A stretch of 64,000 nt of DNA from Diaminobutyricibacter sp. McL0608 (GCF_039613825.1 NZ_CP154826.1:1736001-1800000), one strand, 5' to 3'; positions 1 to 7,422 are shown, counted from the stretch's first letter. Notes: generated from the letters alone by a model not told the origin. A program made the numbers and translations.

Positions 1-224
1 TCGCGATCGTTCTCGCGGTCCTCGGGATCACCCTCGTCGGTGAGAGCCTGAACGACCTTGCCGACCCGCGCCTGCGCGGCCGCAGGGCTGTCGCACAGGC
101 GGCCGGCGAGGTCGCCGAGACCTCGGTGGTTCCCGGTGGCACGCTCACGGCCGGACCTGGCGGTCTGGACGGCCTCGAAGGCGGAGAGAGTTTCGACGAA
201 CACGGAATCGAGGTGCGGCCATGA
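1..224 (+). CDS. ABC transporter permease, C-terminal end (partial)
   Basis: This is the 3' end of a gene that begins before the window; the frame is set by codons starting at base 3. The visible residues include GITLVGESLNDLADPRLR, which is typical of the last cytoplasmic segment of DppC/OppC-type permeases of peptide and nickel ABC importers. A 40-residue tail rich in Gly and Glu follows. The stop TGA overlaps the ATG of the next gene (ATGA), so the two are translationally coupled. The family is inferred from this short end and from the ATPases that follow. The substrate cannot be told. Confidence 0.8.
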   Translation, partial: AIVLAVLGITLVGESLNDLADPRLRGRRAVAQAAGEVAETSVVPGGTLTAGPGGLDGLEGGESFDEHGIEVRP

Positions 225-1912
225 CCGACATCGTGGAGATCAACAATCTGGCCGTCTCGTTCTCGACGGATGCCGGCGCTGTGAAGGCCGTCGACGGCGT
301 CACCCTGCATGTGGGGCCGGGCGAAGTGCTCGCGATCGTCGGGGAGAGCGGGAGCGGCAAGACCGTGACCGCGAAGACGATCCTCGGCCTGCTTCCCGAG
401 ACGGCGACGGCGTCGGGTGCTGTCGTCCTGCGCAGTCGTGACGGCGGGACCGAGGCGGACATCGTGCGCCTCACCAAGCGTCAGCTGCGCGAGGTGCGCG
501 GCAGCGACGTCGCGATGGTGTTCCAGGAGCCGTCGAGCGCGCTCAACCCGGTCTACACGGTCGGGTGGCAGATCGAAGAGGGCCTCCGCGCCCACGGCAA
601 GCTCTCGAATGCCGAGGCACGCGAAAAGGCGATCGAGATCCTCGGCCGGGTGGGCATCCCCGATCCAGAGCTGCGGTACAAGTACTACCCGCACCAGTTC
701 TCGGGCGGCCAGAAGCAGCGCATCGTCATCGCGATGGCACTTGTGCTCAACCCCGGGCTCATCGTGGCGGACGAGCCGACCACAGCGCTCGACGTCACTG
801 TGCAGGCCGAGATCCTCGACCTCCTTCGCCGATGCCGCGACGAGTTCGGCGCAGCGATCGTGCTCATCACGCACAACATGGGCGTGGTCGCCGACCTCGC
901 CGATCGCGTTGCGGTGATGTACCAGGGCAAGGTGGTGGAGGAGGCGGATGTGAAGACGCTGTTCTCGGCGCCGAAGGATCCGTACACGAAGCGGCTCCTC
1001 GCATCTGTGCCGCACGTCGGACAGGGATCGCTGCAGACCCGGGAGCGCGCTGAGACGCGCCACGAAGACTGGCACGACGCGAAGCCGGTGGTCCAGGCGA
1101 CAGACCTGCGCATCCAGTACCCCGGCCGGATGGGCCGGCCCGGCTTCGTCGCGGTCGACGGCGTCAGCCTGCAGATCCGTGCGGGCGAAGTACTGGGGCT
1201 CGTGGGGGAGAGCGGTTCGGGCAAGACGACGATCGGCCGGGCCATCGGTGGCCTCACCCGGGTCACCGGCGGTTCCCTCGACGTGCTCGGCATCGAGATG
1301 AACGGGGTCTCGGAGCGCCGGTTCAAGAAGGTGCGCAGCGACATCGGCTTCGTCTTCCAGGATCCGGCTTCGAGCTTCAACCCGCTGCTGACGATCGCGG
1401 AGTGTGTGGCCGAGCCGCTCGTCGTACACGGGCGCGCATCGAATCCCGGCGCCGCCAGGGCTCGCGTGAACGACCTGCTGGAGGCCGTGCAGCTGCCTCG
1501 AGCGTACGGCGACCGCTTTCCGCACGAGCTGAGCGGCGGGCAGCGCCAGCGCGCCAGCCTCGCCCGGGCCCTCGCACTCGAACCGACGCTGCTCATCGCG
1601 GACGAGCCGACCTCGGCCCTCGACGTGTCGGTGCAGGCGAGGGTGCTGGAGCTCTTCGCCGAGCTGCAGAAGGAGTTCGGGTTCGCCTCGCTCTTCATCA
1701 GCCACGATCTCGCGGTCGTCGACCTCCTCGCCGACCGGATCGCCGTTCTCCACCGCGGCAGGCTGGTCGAGGAGGGCACGGGTGAAGAGGTGCTCGGTTC
1801 TCCGAAGGACCCGTACACGCAACGCCTCCTGGCGTCGCTTCCCGTGCCGAATCCGGTCGAGCAGGCTGAGCGCCGGGCTGCCCTGCGCGCGCTGAAGGAG
1901 CAAAGCGCCTAG
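221..1912 (+). CDS. Fused double ATPase of a peptide/nickel-type ABC importer (DppD-DppF fusion)
   Basis: A 563-residue protein carries two complete ABC ATPase domains. Domain 1 has Walker A GESGSGKT near residue 41, signature FSGGQKQR near 161 and Walker B VADEPTT near 182. Domain 2 has Walker A GESGSGKT near 329, signature LSGGQRQR near 436 and Walker B IADEPTS near 461. Each is followed by the DPYT(K/Q)RLL segment typical of oligopeptide ATPases. It should energise import through the permease encoded just upstream, whose stop codon overlaps this start. Fusion of the usual DppD and DppF pair is common in actinobacteria. The substrate is unknown. Confidence 0.95.
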   Translation: MTDIVEINNLAVSFSTDAGAVKAVDGVTLHVGPGEVLAIVGESGSGKTVTAKTILGLLPETATASGAVVLRSRDGGTEADIVRLTKRQLREVRGSDVAMVFQEPSSALNPVYTVGWQIEEGLRAHGKLSNAEAREKAIEILGRVGIPDPELRYKYYPHQFSGGQKQRIVIAMALVLNPGLIVADEPTTALDVTVQAEILDLLRRCRDEFGAAIVLITHNMGVVADLADRVAVMYQGKVVEEADVKTLFSAPKDPYTKRLLASVPHVGQGSLQTRERAETRHEDWHDAKPVVQATDLRIQYPGRMGRPGFVAVDGVSLQIRAGEVLGLVGESGSGKTTIGRAIGGLTRVTGGSLDVLGIEMNGVSERRFKKVRSDIGFVFQDPASSFNPLLTIAECVAEPLVVHGRASNPGAARARVNDLLEAVQLPRAYGDRFPHELSGGQRQRASLARALALEPTLLIADEPTSALDVSVQARVLELFAELQKEFGFASLFISHDLAVVDLLADRIAVLHRGRLVEEGTGEEVLGSPKDPYTQRLLASLPVPNPVEQAERRAALRALKEQSA

Positions 1913-1921
1913 GGTCGAACT
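1910..1921 (+). promoter_or_regulatory. Candidate internal leaderless promoter
   Basis: TAGGGT at 1910-1915 fits the TANNNT -10 pattern and ends six bases before the GTG at 1922. That spacing is seen at many starts in this window. The box includes the TAG stop codon of the preceding gene. The third ATPase gene and the dehydrogenase gene could therefore be transcribed separately from the upstream part of the operon. This is inferred from pattern only. Confidence 0.4.
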
Positions 1922-2800
1922 GTGAGTCCCATTCCCGCGATCGTTGTCAGCGACCTGTCGGTCGAGTATCCCGCCCGCGGGCCGAGTGCAGCGCATGTCG
2001 CGCTCCGTGGCGTCAGCCTGCGGGTGGAGCCGGGAGAGATCCTGGGTGTCCTGGGCGAGACCGGGTCGGGCAAGTCGACGCTCGCTCGAATCCTGTCGGG
2101 TCGGGGTGTCCCGCAGCGCGCGACGGACCCCGGTCCCAGGATCACTGGCGGGGATGCGACGGTGCTGGGCCATTCGCTCCGGCGTGCGCGAAAACGGGAC
2201 ATCGCCGAGATCACGTTCCACATCGGGTTCCTCGAACAGGAGGCGGCGAACACGCTCGAGCCGACGCTGACCGTCGCCGAGAACGTCGCCCTGCCGATCT
2301 TCGAACGCGACCACGGCTACAGCCGGCGCGCAGCAGGGGAGCGTGCGGCGACCATGCTCGACACGGTCCATCTGCCGCTCAGCGTGCTCGGCAAGTACCC
2401 GTACGAGCTGAGTTCCGGGCAGCGGCAGCGGGTGGCGCTCGCCCGTGCTCTCGTCCTCGGGCCCTCGGTGCTGGTGGCCGACGAGCCGACGGCCGGCATC
2501 GATGCGACGGTGCGCGACGCCGTCATCGACCTCCTCGGCCAGCTCCGCGAGCACCGCGGGTTCTCGGCGATCATCATCAGCCACGACCTCGCGGTCCTGC
2601 GGCGCGTGACGACCAATTCGGCCGTGCTGCACGAAGGGCGCGTCGTCGGCTACGGGCCGATCGACGACGTTCTGGCCGCACCGGAGCATCCGTTCGTCAG
2701 CGGTCTTGCGACTGCACTCAATCCACCCCAGAAACGCACGGAACGTCGTCCGCAGAAGCCGGGCGGCGGGCGCACCAGAACGATGGAAGGTCAGGCATGA
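1922..2800 (+). CDS. ABC transporter ATP-binding protein (third ATPase of the operon)
   Basis: A 292-residue single ABC ATPase. It has Walker A GETGSGKST near residue 41, a signature LSSGQRQR with Ser in place of the usual first Gly, Walker B VLVADEPTAG and a switch His in IIISHDL. It resembles peptide/nickel importer ATPases. It starts with GTG nine bases after the fused ATPase and ends in an ATGA overlap with the dehydrogenase gene. A third nucleotide-binding domain is unexpected if the fused protein already supplies two. It may serve another permease, act as an alternative subunit, or be regulatory. The basic C-terminal tail of about 25 residues is not conserved in type. Confidence 0.9.
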   Translation: MSPIPAIVVSDLSVEYPARGPSAAHVALRGVSLRVEPGEILGVLGETGSGKSTLARILSGRGVPQRATDPGPRITGGDATVLGHSLRRARKRDIAEITFHIGFLEQEAANTLEPTLTVAENVALPIFERDHGYSRRAAGERAATMLDTVHLPLSVLGKYPYELSSGQRQRVALARALVLGPSVLVADEPTAGIDATVRDAVIDLLGQLREHRGFSAIIISHDLAVLRRVTTNSAVLHEGRVVGYGPIDDVLAAPEHPFVSGLATALNPPQKRTERRPQKPGGGRTRTMEGQA

Positions 2801-3804
2801 CACCGCACCCCAGGACCGGGCAGCATCGCGCCGTCGTGGCGGACGAGGGAACCGTTCTGCCGGAGGACGAGAGGCCGCAACCCGGGCCGATCGCCGTGCT
2901 CCCGCGACCAGGTCAGCTGTTCGTGGAGGCAGTGGCAGCGGGTGGCGGGACCGTCGCCGAGCTGTCCGACGACACACGCGGCCTGATCTGGCTCTCATAC
3001 ACGGCTGAAGCGGAGCTGCGTGAGGCGCTGAAGGCCCATCCGGGCATCGGATGGGTGCAGCTGCCGTATGCCGGCGTCGACGCGTTCGCGGACGTGCTGG
3101 CGAAAGAATCGCGCGATGGCCTGATCTGGACCAGCGCGAAGGGCGCGTACGCCGAGCCGGTCGCCGAACACGCCCTCGCCCTGACCCTCGCCCTTCTGCG
3201 CGTCCTGCCGAAGCGCGTGGTCGCGACCAGCTGGAGCACCGTGCCCGAGGGCAGGTCGCTGTACGGGCTGAATGTCGTCATCATCGGTGCCGGCGGTATC
3301 GCGCTGGAGCTCATGCGGCTGCTCGAACCGTTCGACGCGGACGTCACGATCGTCCGCCGGTCGGCGGAGCCTGTCGTGGGCGCAAGCCGTACGGTCCAGG
3401 TCGACCAGCTGCGAGACGTTCTTCCCGACGCAGACGTGGTGGTCGTCGCCGCCGCTCTGACAGGGGGCACGCGCCAGCTGATCGGCGCGACCGAGTTCGA
3501 GGCGATGAAAGAGTCCGCGTACCTGGTCAACATCGCGCGCGGCGGTCTCGTCGACACCGATGCGCTGGTGGATGCTCTCGCCGCTGCGAAGATCGCGGGC
3601 GCCGGCATCGATGTGACGGATCCGGAACCGCTCCCGGACGGACACCCGCTGTGGGCCGAACCACGCTGCCTGATCACGCCCCACTCTGCCGATACGCCGG
3701 AGATGACGGCTCCACTGCTGGCGGAGCGCATCCGCGTGAATGTGGAGGCCTTCCTCGGAGGAGGGCGCTTCGTCGGCATGGTCGACCCCGCCGCCGGCTA
3801 CTGA
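2797..3804 (+). CDS. D-isomer specific 2-hydroxyacid dehydrogenase
   Basis: A 335-residue NAD(P)-dependent oxidoreductase of the D-2-hydroxyacid dehydrogenase family. A Rossmann motif, VVIIGAGGIALE, lies near residue 160. The catalytic Arg is in NIARGGLVDTDAL, the Glu in DVTDPEPLPDGHPLW and the His in LITPHSADTP. The length fits the family. The ATG overlaps the stop of the preceding ATPase gene, so it belongs to the transport operon and may act on the imported compound or a derivative. The N-terminal 25 residues are charged and unlike the family core. The exact substrate cannot be deduced. Confidence 0.9.
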   Translation: MTPHPRTGQHRAVVADEGTVLPEDERPQPGPIAVLPRPGQLFVEAVAAGGGTVAELSDDTRGLIWLSYTAEAELREALKAHPGIGWVQLPYAGVDAFADVLAKESRDGLIWTSAKGAYAEPVAEHALALTLALLRVLPKRVVATSWSTVPEGRSLYGLNVVIIGAGGIALELMRLLEPFDADVTIVRRSAEPVVGASRTVQVDQLRDVLPDADVVVVAAALTGGTRQLIGATEFEAMKESAYLVNIARGGLVDTDALVDALAAAKIAGAGIDVTDPEPLPDGHPLWAEPRCLITPHSADTPEMTAPLLAERIRVNVEAFLGGGRFVGMVDPAAGY

Positions 3805-3850
3805 AACAGCGGGTGAACGGCGTGCGACGCGCGCGAAGGTCGGCGTCGAT

Positions 3851-3878
3851 TTGGCGCACCCGAAACCTTTGATAAAGT
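3851..3878 (+). promoter_or_regulatory. Probable tRNA-Asn promoter
   Basis: TTGGCG at 3851-3856 and TAAAGT at 3873-3878 are separated by 16 bases and resemble -35 and -10 boxes. They lie about 20 bases upstream of the tRNA 5' end. The stretch TTTGATAAAGTAG is locally AT-rich in a GC-rich region, which supports the call. Confidence 0.5.
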
Positions 3879-3897
3879 AGCTACGCTGTTCAAGCAT

Positions 3898-3970
3898 TCC
3901 TCGATAGCTCAATTGGCAGAGCAGCCGGCTGTTAACCGGCAGGTTCTTGGTTCGAGTCCAAGTCGGGGAG
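3898..3970 (+). tRNA. tRNA-Asn (anticodon GTT)
   Basis: A 73-base cloverleaf. The acceptor stem TCCTCGA pairs with TCGGGGA (one G-T wobble), with discriminator G. The anticodon stem GCCGG/CCGGC encloses the loop CTGTTAA with anticodon GTT at 3931-3933. The T-arm contains GGTTCGAGTCC. CCA is not encoded. A hairpin with a T run follows directly. Confidence 0.97.
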
Positions 3971-3973
3971 CTG

Positions 3974-4011
3974 AGGCCCGGAGACTCCACTCTTCGGGCC
4001 TTCTTCTTTTT
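3974..4011 (+). terminator. Intrinsic terminator after tRNA-Asn
   Basis: AGGCCCG at 3974-3980 pairs perfectly with CGGGCCT at 3995-4001. A T-rich run (TCTTCTTTTT) follows. The position three bases after the tRNA discriminator fits termination of the tRNA transcript. Confidence 0.85.
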
Positions 4012-4015
4012 CGGC

Positions 4016-4031
4016 TACTCCCGCGGGAGTA
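4016..4031 (+). promoter_or_regulatory. 16-bp palindrome upstream of the two-component operon (putative operator, copy 1)
   Basis: TACTCCCGCGGGAGTA is a perfect 16-bp palindrome. A near copy, TGCTCCCGGGGGAGTA with two differences, lies at 6009-6024 upstream of the SHOCT-like gene. In both places the palindrome starts 62 bases before a -10-like hexamer (4078 and 6071). The likely binder is the LuxR-type regulator encoded between them, which would make this an autoregulatory activator site. Binding is inferred. Confidence 0.65.
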
Positions 4032-4054
4032 TCCAACGTTGGGCTTCCGGGCCG

Positions 4055-4083
4055 ATTACACGTTCAGGCTCGCTGGCTAGCAT
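4055..4083 (+). promoter_or_regulatory. Promoter of the histidine kinase gene
   Basis: ATTACA at 4055-4060 and TAGCAT at 4078-4083 are separated by 17 bases and match -35/-10 spacing. Six bases then separate the -10 box from the ATG at 4090, so the transcript is probably leaderless. The palindrome at 4016-4031 would be centred about 66 bases before the transcription start. Confidence 0.55.
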
Positions 4084-4089
4084 GGGGAG

Positions 4090-5334
4090 ATGCCACGCAG
4101 CCAGCCCGACGAGAGCTGGTCGAACCATGCCGGGGAGCAGCCCCGCTGGGGCGGGCCACCGGGCTGGCAAAGCACGGGGCCGCAGGGCCGGCAGGGCCGC
4201 AGGCCGCCCGGAGCGCGCTGGATCCCTGTCATCGTCTCGCTGATCTTCCAGCTCCCGGGCATCGCGATCGCCCTTCATGAATGGTCGAGCACGGCACTCG
4301 TCGTCGCGATGCTGGTCGCATTCGCATCCTCGTTCCTGCTGCTGTTGGCGCGATCGCAACCGGGTCCGGTCGTCGTCGCCATCGGCGCGTTGTGCATGCC
4401 GGCGATCGCGCTCGGCGCAGGTCCGCCCTTCGCTGCCGTTCCGCTGGCCTTCGCGGTGGTCAGCGCGGTCGTGCGCGGCGCGCGCACCTGGGCCTGGGGC
4501 ACCGTTGCCGGGCTCGCTGTACTCGGGCCGCTCACCGCCTACCTGGTCTCAGGCACGACGCTCGCCCTCATCCGCCCGCTCATCACGGCGCTCATCCTCT
4601 CGCTCCTCGTCGGGGTCGGCGAGGCGTTGCGCAACCGTCGGGAACGCTATCGGGAGGTGTCGCGGCAGGTCGCGGCACGACGTGTGTCCGCAGCCGAGGC
4701 GGAGCGGGTGCGCATCGCCCGCGAACTCCACGACGTGCTCGCGCATTCGCTCTCGCAGATCAGCGTCCAGGCCGGCGTGGGGCTCCACCTGTTCGATACG
4801 CAGCCCGACAAGGCCAAAGAGGCGCTCGCGGCGATCAAGACGACCAGCGGACAGGCTCTCGAGGAGGTTCGCGGCGTGCTCGGCTTCCTGCGCACCGAGG
4901 GGGAGCAGGCGGCGCGTTCGCCGGAACCGGACCTGGCGCGCATCCCGATCCTCGTCGCGACCTACACGCGCGCAGGCCTCGACGTGACGTACGAGAACGC
5001 GCTGACTTCCACGCCGGCGCCTGCGGTCCAGCTCGCTCTCTATCGCATCGTGCAGGAGTCGCTCACCAATGTGGGCAGGCACGCGCAGGCGACGACCGTA
5101 CGCATCCATCTGGGCGAGGAGGGCCGTGATTACGTGCTCACCGTCGCCGACGACGGGCGCGGTGTCGACAGTGCCGCCGATAACGAAGGCGGTGGGATGC
5201 TCGGGATGCGCGAGCGGGCCGAACTCCTCGGCGGTCGATTCGAGGCGACCAACCTGCCGGGCGCAGGTTTCCTGATCACCGCCAGTATCCCCATCCGCAC
5301 GCTCGCCACGCCGTCCGACCGCGGGCCGCGGTGA
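4090..5334 (+). CDS. Membrane sensor histidine kinase, NarL/LuxR type (HisKA_3)
   Basis: A 414-residue kinase. The N-terminal 45 residues are polar and rich in Gly, Pro and Gln. About five hydrophobic segments follow (residues 45-175). The dimerisation/phospho-acceptor helix is RVRIARELHDVLAHSLS, with the His near residue 214. The C-terminal HATPase has an N-box (YRIVQESLTNVGRHA), VADDGRG and GMLGMRERAELLGG. It should phosphorylate the response regulator encoded next, whose GTG overlaps this stop codon. No large external sensor domain is present, so the signal may be perceived in or near the membrane. Confidence 0.95.
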   Translation: MPRSQPDESWSNHAGEQPRWGGPPGWQSTGPQGRQGRRPPGARWIPVIVSLIFQLPGIAIALHEWSSTALVVAMLVAFASSFLLLLARSQPGPVVVAIGALCMPAIALGAGPPFAAVPLAFAVVSAVVRGARTWAWGTVAGLAVLGPLTAYLVSGTTLALIRPLITALILSLLVGVGEALRNRRERYREVSRQVAARRVSAAEAERVRIARELHDVLAHSLSQISVQAGVGLHLFDTQPDKAKEALAAIKTTSGQALEEVRGVLGFLRTEGEQAARSPEPDLARIPILVATYTRAGLDVTYENALTSTPAPAVQLALYRIVQESLTNVGRHAQATTVRIHLGEEGRDYVLTVADDGRGVDSAADNEGGGMLGMRERAELLGGRFEATNLPGAGFLITASIPIRTLATPSDRGPR

Positions 5335-5993
5335 TCCGCGTACTGCTCGCCGACGACCAGCATCTGGTGCGCGCGGGCTTCCATGCGCTGCTCGACGCGG
5401 AGCCGGACATCGACGTCGTCGCGGAGGCGTCGACAGGGCGTGAGGCCGTTCAGCAGGCGCAGGAGTTCCGCCCGGATGTCGTCCTCATGGACATCCGGAT
5501 GCCCGACGGCGACGGCCTGTGGGCGACGGAGCAGATCGTGGGCGACCCCGTACTCGCGTCGACCCACATCGTCATCGTGACCACCTTCGAACTCGACGAG
5601 TACGTCGCCCAGGCGATCCGCGCAGGTGCCAGCGGCTTCCTCGTGAAGGACACCGAGCCCGTCGATCTGATCCGTGCGGTCCGGGTGGCAGCGGCCGGGG
5701 ATGCCCTGCTCTCCCCGGGCGTGACGAGGCGCCTGCTCGAACGCGTGGCCGGCGGTCTCAAACCCGTGCCGGAGACGACTGCGCTCGACAGCCTGACCGA
5801 CCGGGAGCGCGAGGTGCTCGCCCTGGTCGGCCGCGGTCTGACGAACACAGAGATCGGCGCGGAGCTGTTCCTCAGCCCGCTGACGGCCAAAACGCACGTC
5901 TCCCGGATCATGACCAAACTGGATGCCCGCGATCGCGTCCACCTCGTCGTGGTCGCTTACGAGACCGGCCTGGTTCAGCCGGGCTGGCAGTAG
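5331..5993 (+). CDS. Two-component response regulator, NarL/LuxR family
   Basis: A 220-residue protein. The receiver domain (residues 1-120) has acidic residues in LLADDQ and the phospho-acceptor Asp in VVLMDIRMPDGDG. The conserved Thr lies in IVTTFELDEY and the Lys in FLVKDTEP. A LuxR-type helix-turn-helix occupies residues 150-210 (LTDREREVLALVGRGLTNTEI). It is the partner of the upstream kinase, by a GTGA overlap. Palindromes of nearly identical sequence flank the kinase-regulator pair and are the best candidate binding sites. Confidence 0.96.
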   Translation: MIRVLLADDQHLVRAGFHALLDAEPDIDVVAEASTGREAVQQAQEFRPDVVLMDIRMPDGDGLWATEQIVGDPVLASTHIVIVTTFELDEYVAQAIRAGASGFLVKDTEPVDLIRAVRVAAAGDALLSPGVTRRLLERVAGGLKPVPETTALDSLTDREREVLALVGRGLTNTEIGAELFLSPLTAKTHVSRIMTKLDARDRVHLVVVAYETGLVQPGWQ

Positions 5994-6008
5994 CGCGCAC
6001 CGAGCCGT

Positions 6009-6024
6009 TGCTCCCGGGGGAGTA
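6009..6024 (+). promoter_or_regulatory. 16-bp near-palindrome upstream of the SHOCT-like gene (putative operator, copy 2)
   Basis: TGCTCCCGGGGGAGTA differs from the palindrome at 4016-4031 at positions 2 and 9 only. It begins 62 bases before GAGGCT at 6071-6076, the same offset as copy 1 from its TAGCAT box. If GAGGCT is the -10 box, transcription starts near 6083 and the protein start must be the ATG at 6132. Confidence 0.6.
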
Positions 6025-6131
6025 GCCGGATTGACTCCGGCCGGCGGATTCGGATTCGAACCCGCACGGCGAGGCTGGTGTCAACGATTCGCACAAGCGG
6101 ATCCGCACACCAACCGATTGGATCGCTCATC

Positions 6132-6443
6132 ATGTTCACATCCCTCGCCGCCGTTCACGCGGCCGTCGTCTGCGCGACACCATGGGTCGGGTTCGGGTTC
6201 CCCTGGTTCTTCTTCCTCATCCCGCTGTTCTGGATCGGCATCTTCTTCCTGATCTTCGGGCTCGTCGGCCGCCGGTGGCGCCGCGCGGCCGCAGCCGGCT
6301 ACGGACCGGGCCGCGGCTGGAACTCGGGCACGCGGGCGGCCGAGCAGACCCTCTCGGAGCGGTACGCCCAGGGCGACATCGACGAGACCGAATACCGGGC
6401 GCGCCTCGAGGTCCTGAGGTCGAACCGCCAGAACGGCAACTGA
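6132..6443 (+). CDS. Small membrane protein with C-terminal SHOCT-like motif
   Basis: 103 residues from the ATG at 6132. A strongly hydrophobic segment (PWFFFLIPLFWIGIFFLIFGLVG) lies near residues 22-46. A basic linker follows, then a SHOCT-like C-terminus (LSERYAQGDIDETEYRARLEVL). SHOCT motifs are short modules found at the ends of many small bacterial membrane proteins. A GTG at 6078 in the same frame would add 18 residues, but it lies upstream of the inferred transcription start. The gene sits directly after the response regulator, preceded by the second palindrome, so it is a probable target of that regulator. Its function is unknown. Confidence 0.8.
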   Translation: MFTSLAAVHAAVVCATPWVGFGFPWFFFLIPLFWIGIFFLIFGLVGRRWRRAAAAGYGPGRGWNSGTRAAEQTLSERYAQGDIDETEYRARLEVLRSNRQNGN

Positions 6444-6452
6444 CAACGCTCG

Positions 6453-6497
6453 GTAGACTCCTCTGGGCCGCACGCTCCGCAGGCGGCCCAGAGGGAG
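6453..6497 (+). promoter_or_regulatory. -10 box, leader hairpin and Shine-Dalgarno of the kinase-like gene
   Basis: TAGACT at 6453-6458 resembles a -10 box. TCTGGGCCGC at 6462-6471 pairs perfectly with GCGGCCCAGA at 6483-6492 over 10 bp with an 11-base loop. The 3' arm runs into the Shine-Dalgarno GAGGGAG just before the ATG at 6502. The hairpin starts about at the expected transcription start, so it could limit ribosome access or be a weak terminator. No T run follows. Confidence 0.45.
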
Positions 6498-6501
6498 TTC
6501 T

Positions 6502-7392
6502 ATGTTCGGCCCATCGAACGGCTGGTCCGTGATCGTCGCGATCGTCGCGCTGGTCGCGGCCGTCGTGTTCCTGGTGCTGTGGCTTCTGGCAAGATCCGCA
6601 GGACGCAGGCGAAACGACGAGCGGTCGGAGTCCGAGTGGACCCGCATCGATCGCGAACTCGAACTCGCCGAACAGGCGGGACGGATGCGCATCATCCGCG
6701 AGCTTCAGGATGTGGCCATCCAGGCGGTCGCTCGCCTCGTCACCCAGGCCGAGGGCATCCGTTACGCCGCCGACTCCGACCCGTCGGCGGCCGCCCGATC
6801 GGCTGGATCGCTCGAGACCCACGCCCGGGATGCGCTGGCGGACATGCGTCGCGTGCAGTCGGTGGTGCGGGAAGGCGAAGCCGTCTCGGTCCCGCAGCCC
6901 AGCCTCCACTCGGCGCGCGACCTTTTCCGCGTGATGCGCGAGGCCGGCCTCCAGGTCACCTTCACCGAGTCAGGCGACCGCTTCGAGTTGCGGCCGGGCG
7001 CTGAGCTCGCTGTGTTCCGCATCCTTCAGGGAACGCTCGAGAACGCACTCAAGCACGGCGGGGCCGGCACGGATGTGCGGGTCGCCTTCGGCTGGACCGG
7101 TGACGGTCTGCAGGTCACGGTCGACGATGACGGTATCCGGGCGGCGGCGCGGCGTGCGGGGCTCGACGCCGAGCAGGTGTCCGAGGCGACGCAGTACACG
7201 ATCGACGACGACCTGAAAGCGCTCACCGAGTCGATCTCCGGCGCGGGCATCACCGAGATGAGGGAACGCGCCGAGCTGTTCGGCGGCATCCTGAGCGCCC
7301 GGACCGTTCCGGGAGTCGGGTTCTCGGTGTCGGTCGTGTTCCCCGCCCTGCGCTTCCACAACGGTGTCCACGGAGTGAACCTGTCGCGCTGA
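6502..7392 (+). CDS. Histidine-kinase-like ATPase lacking the phospho-acceptor His
   Basis: A 296-residue protein with one N-terminal transmembrane helix (residues 8-30), then a helix aligning with HisKA_3. It reads RMRIIRELQDV where the locus's own kinase reads RVRIARELHDV, so Gln near residue 69 replaces the phosphorylated His. The C-terminal HATPase is well preserved, with N-box FRILQGTLENALKHG, VDDDGI and GAGITEMRERAELFGG. ATP binding therefore looks intact while autophosphorylation should be lost. It follows the SHOCT-like gene by 58 bases and may modulate the nearby two-component pair. Its role is inferred from position. Confidence 0.85.
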   Translation: MFGPSNGWSVIVAIVALVAAVVFLVLWLLARSAGRRRNDERSESEWTRIDRELELAEQAGRMRIIRELQDVAIQAVARLVTQAEGIRYAADSDPSAAARSAGSLETHARDALADMRRVQSVVREGEAVSVPQPSLHSARDLFRVMREAGLQVTFTESGDRFELRPGAELAVFRILQGTLENALKHGGAGTDVRVAFGWTGDGLQVTVDDDGIRAAARRAGLDAEQVSEATQYTIDDDLKALTESISGAGITEMRERAELFGGILSARTVPGVGFSVSVVFPALRFHNGVHGVNLSR

Positions 7393-7422
7393 GCCTCGCG
7401 CGCCGTGCGCTCATTCGTCGCC

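Noticed and set aside
6078-6131. GTG start at 6078 for the SHOCT-like protein
   Set aside because: It would lie upstream of the transcription start predicted from the palindrome and -10 spacing, and the extra residues are not typical. ATG 6132 is preferred, with moderate certainty.
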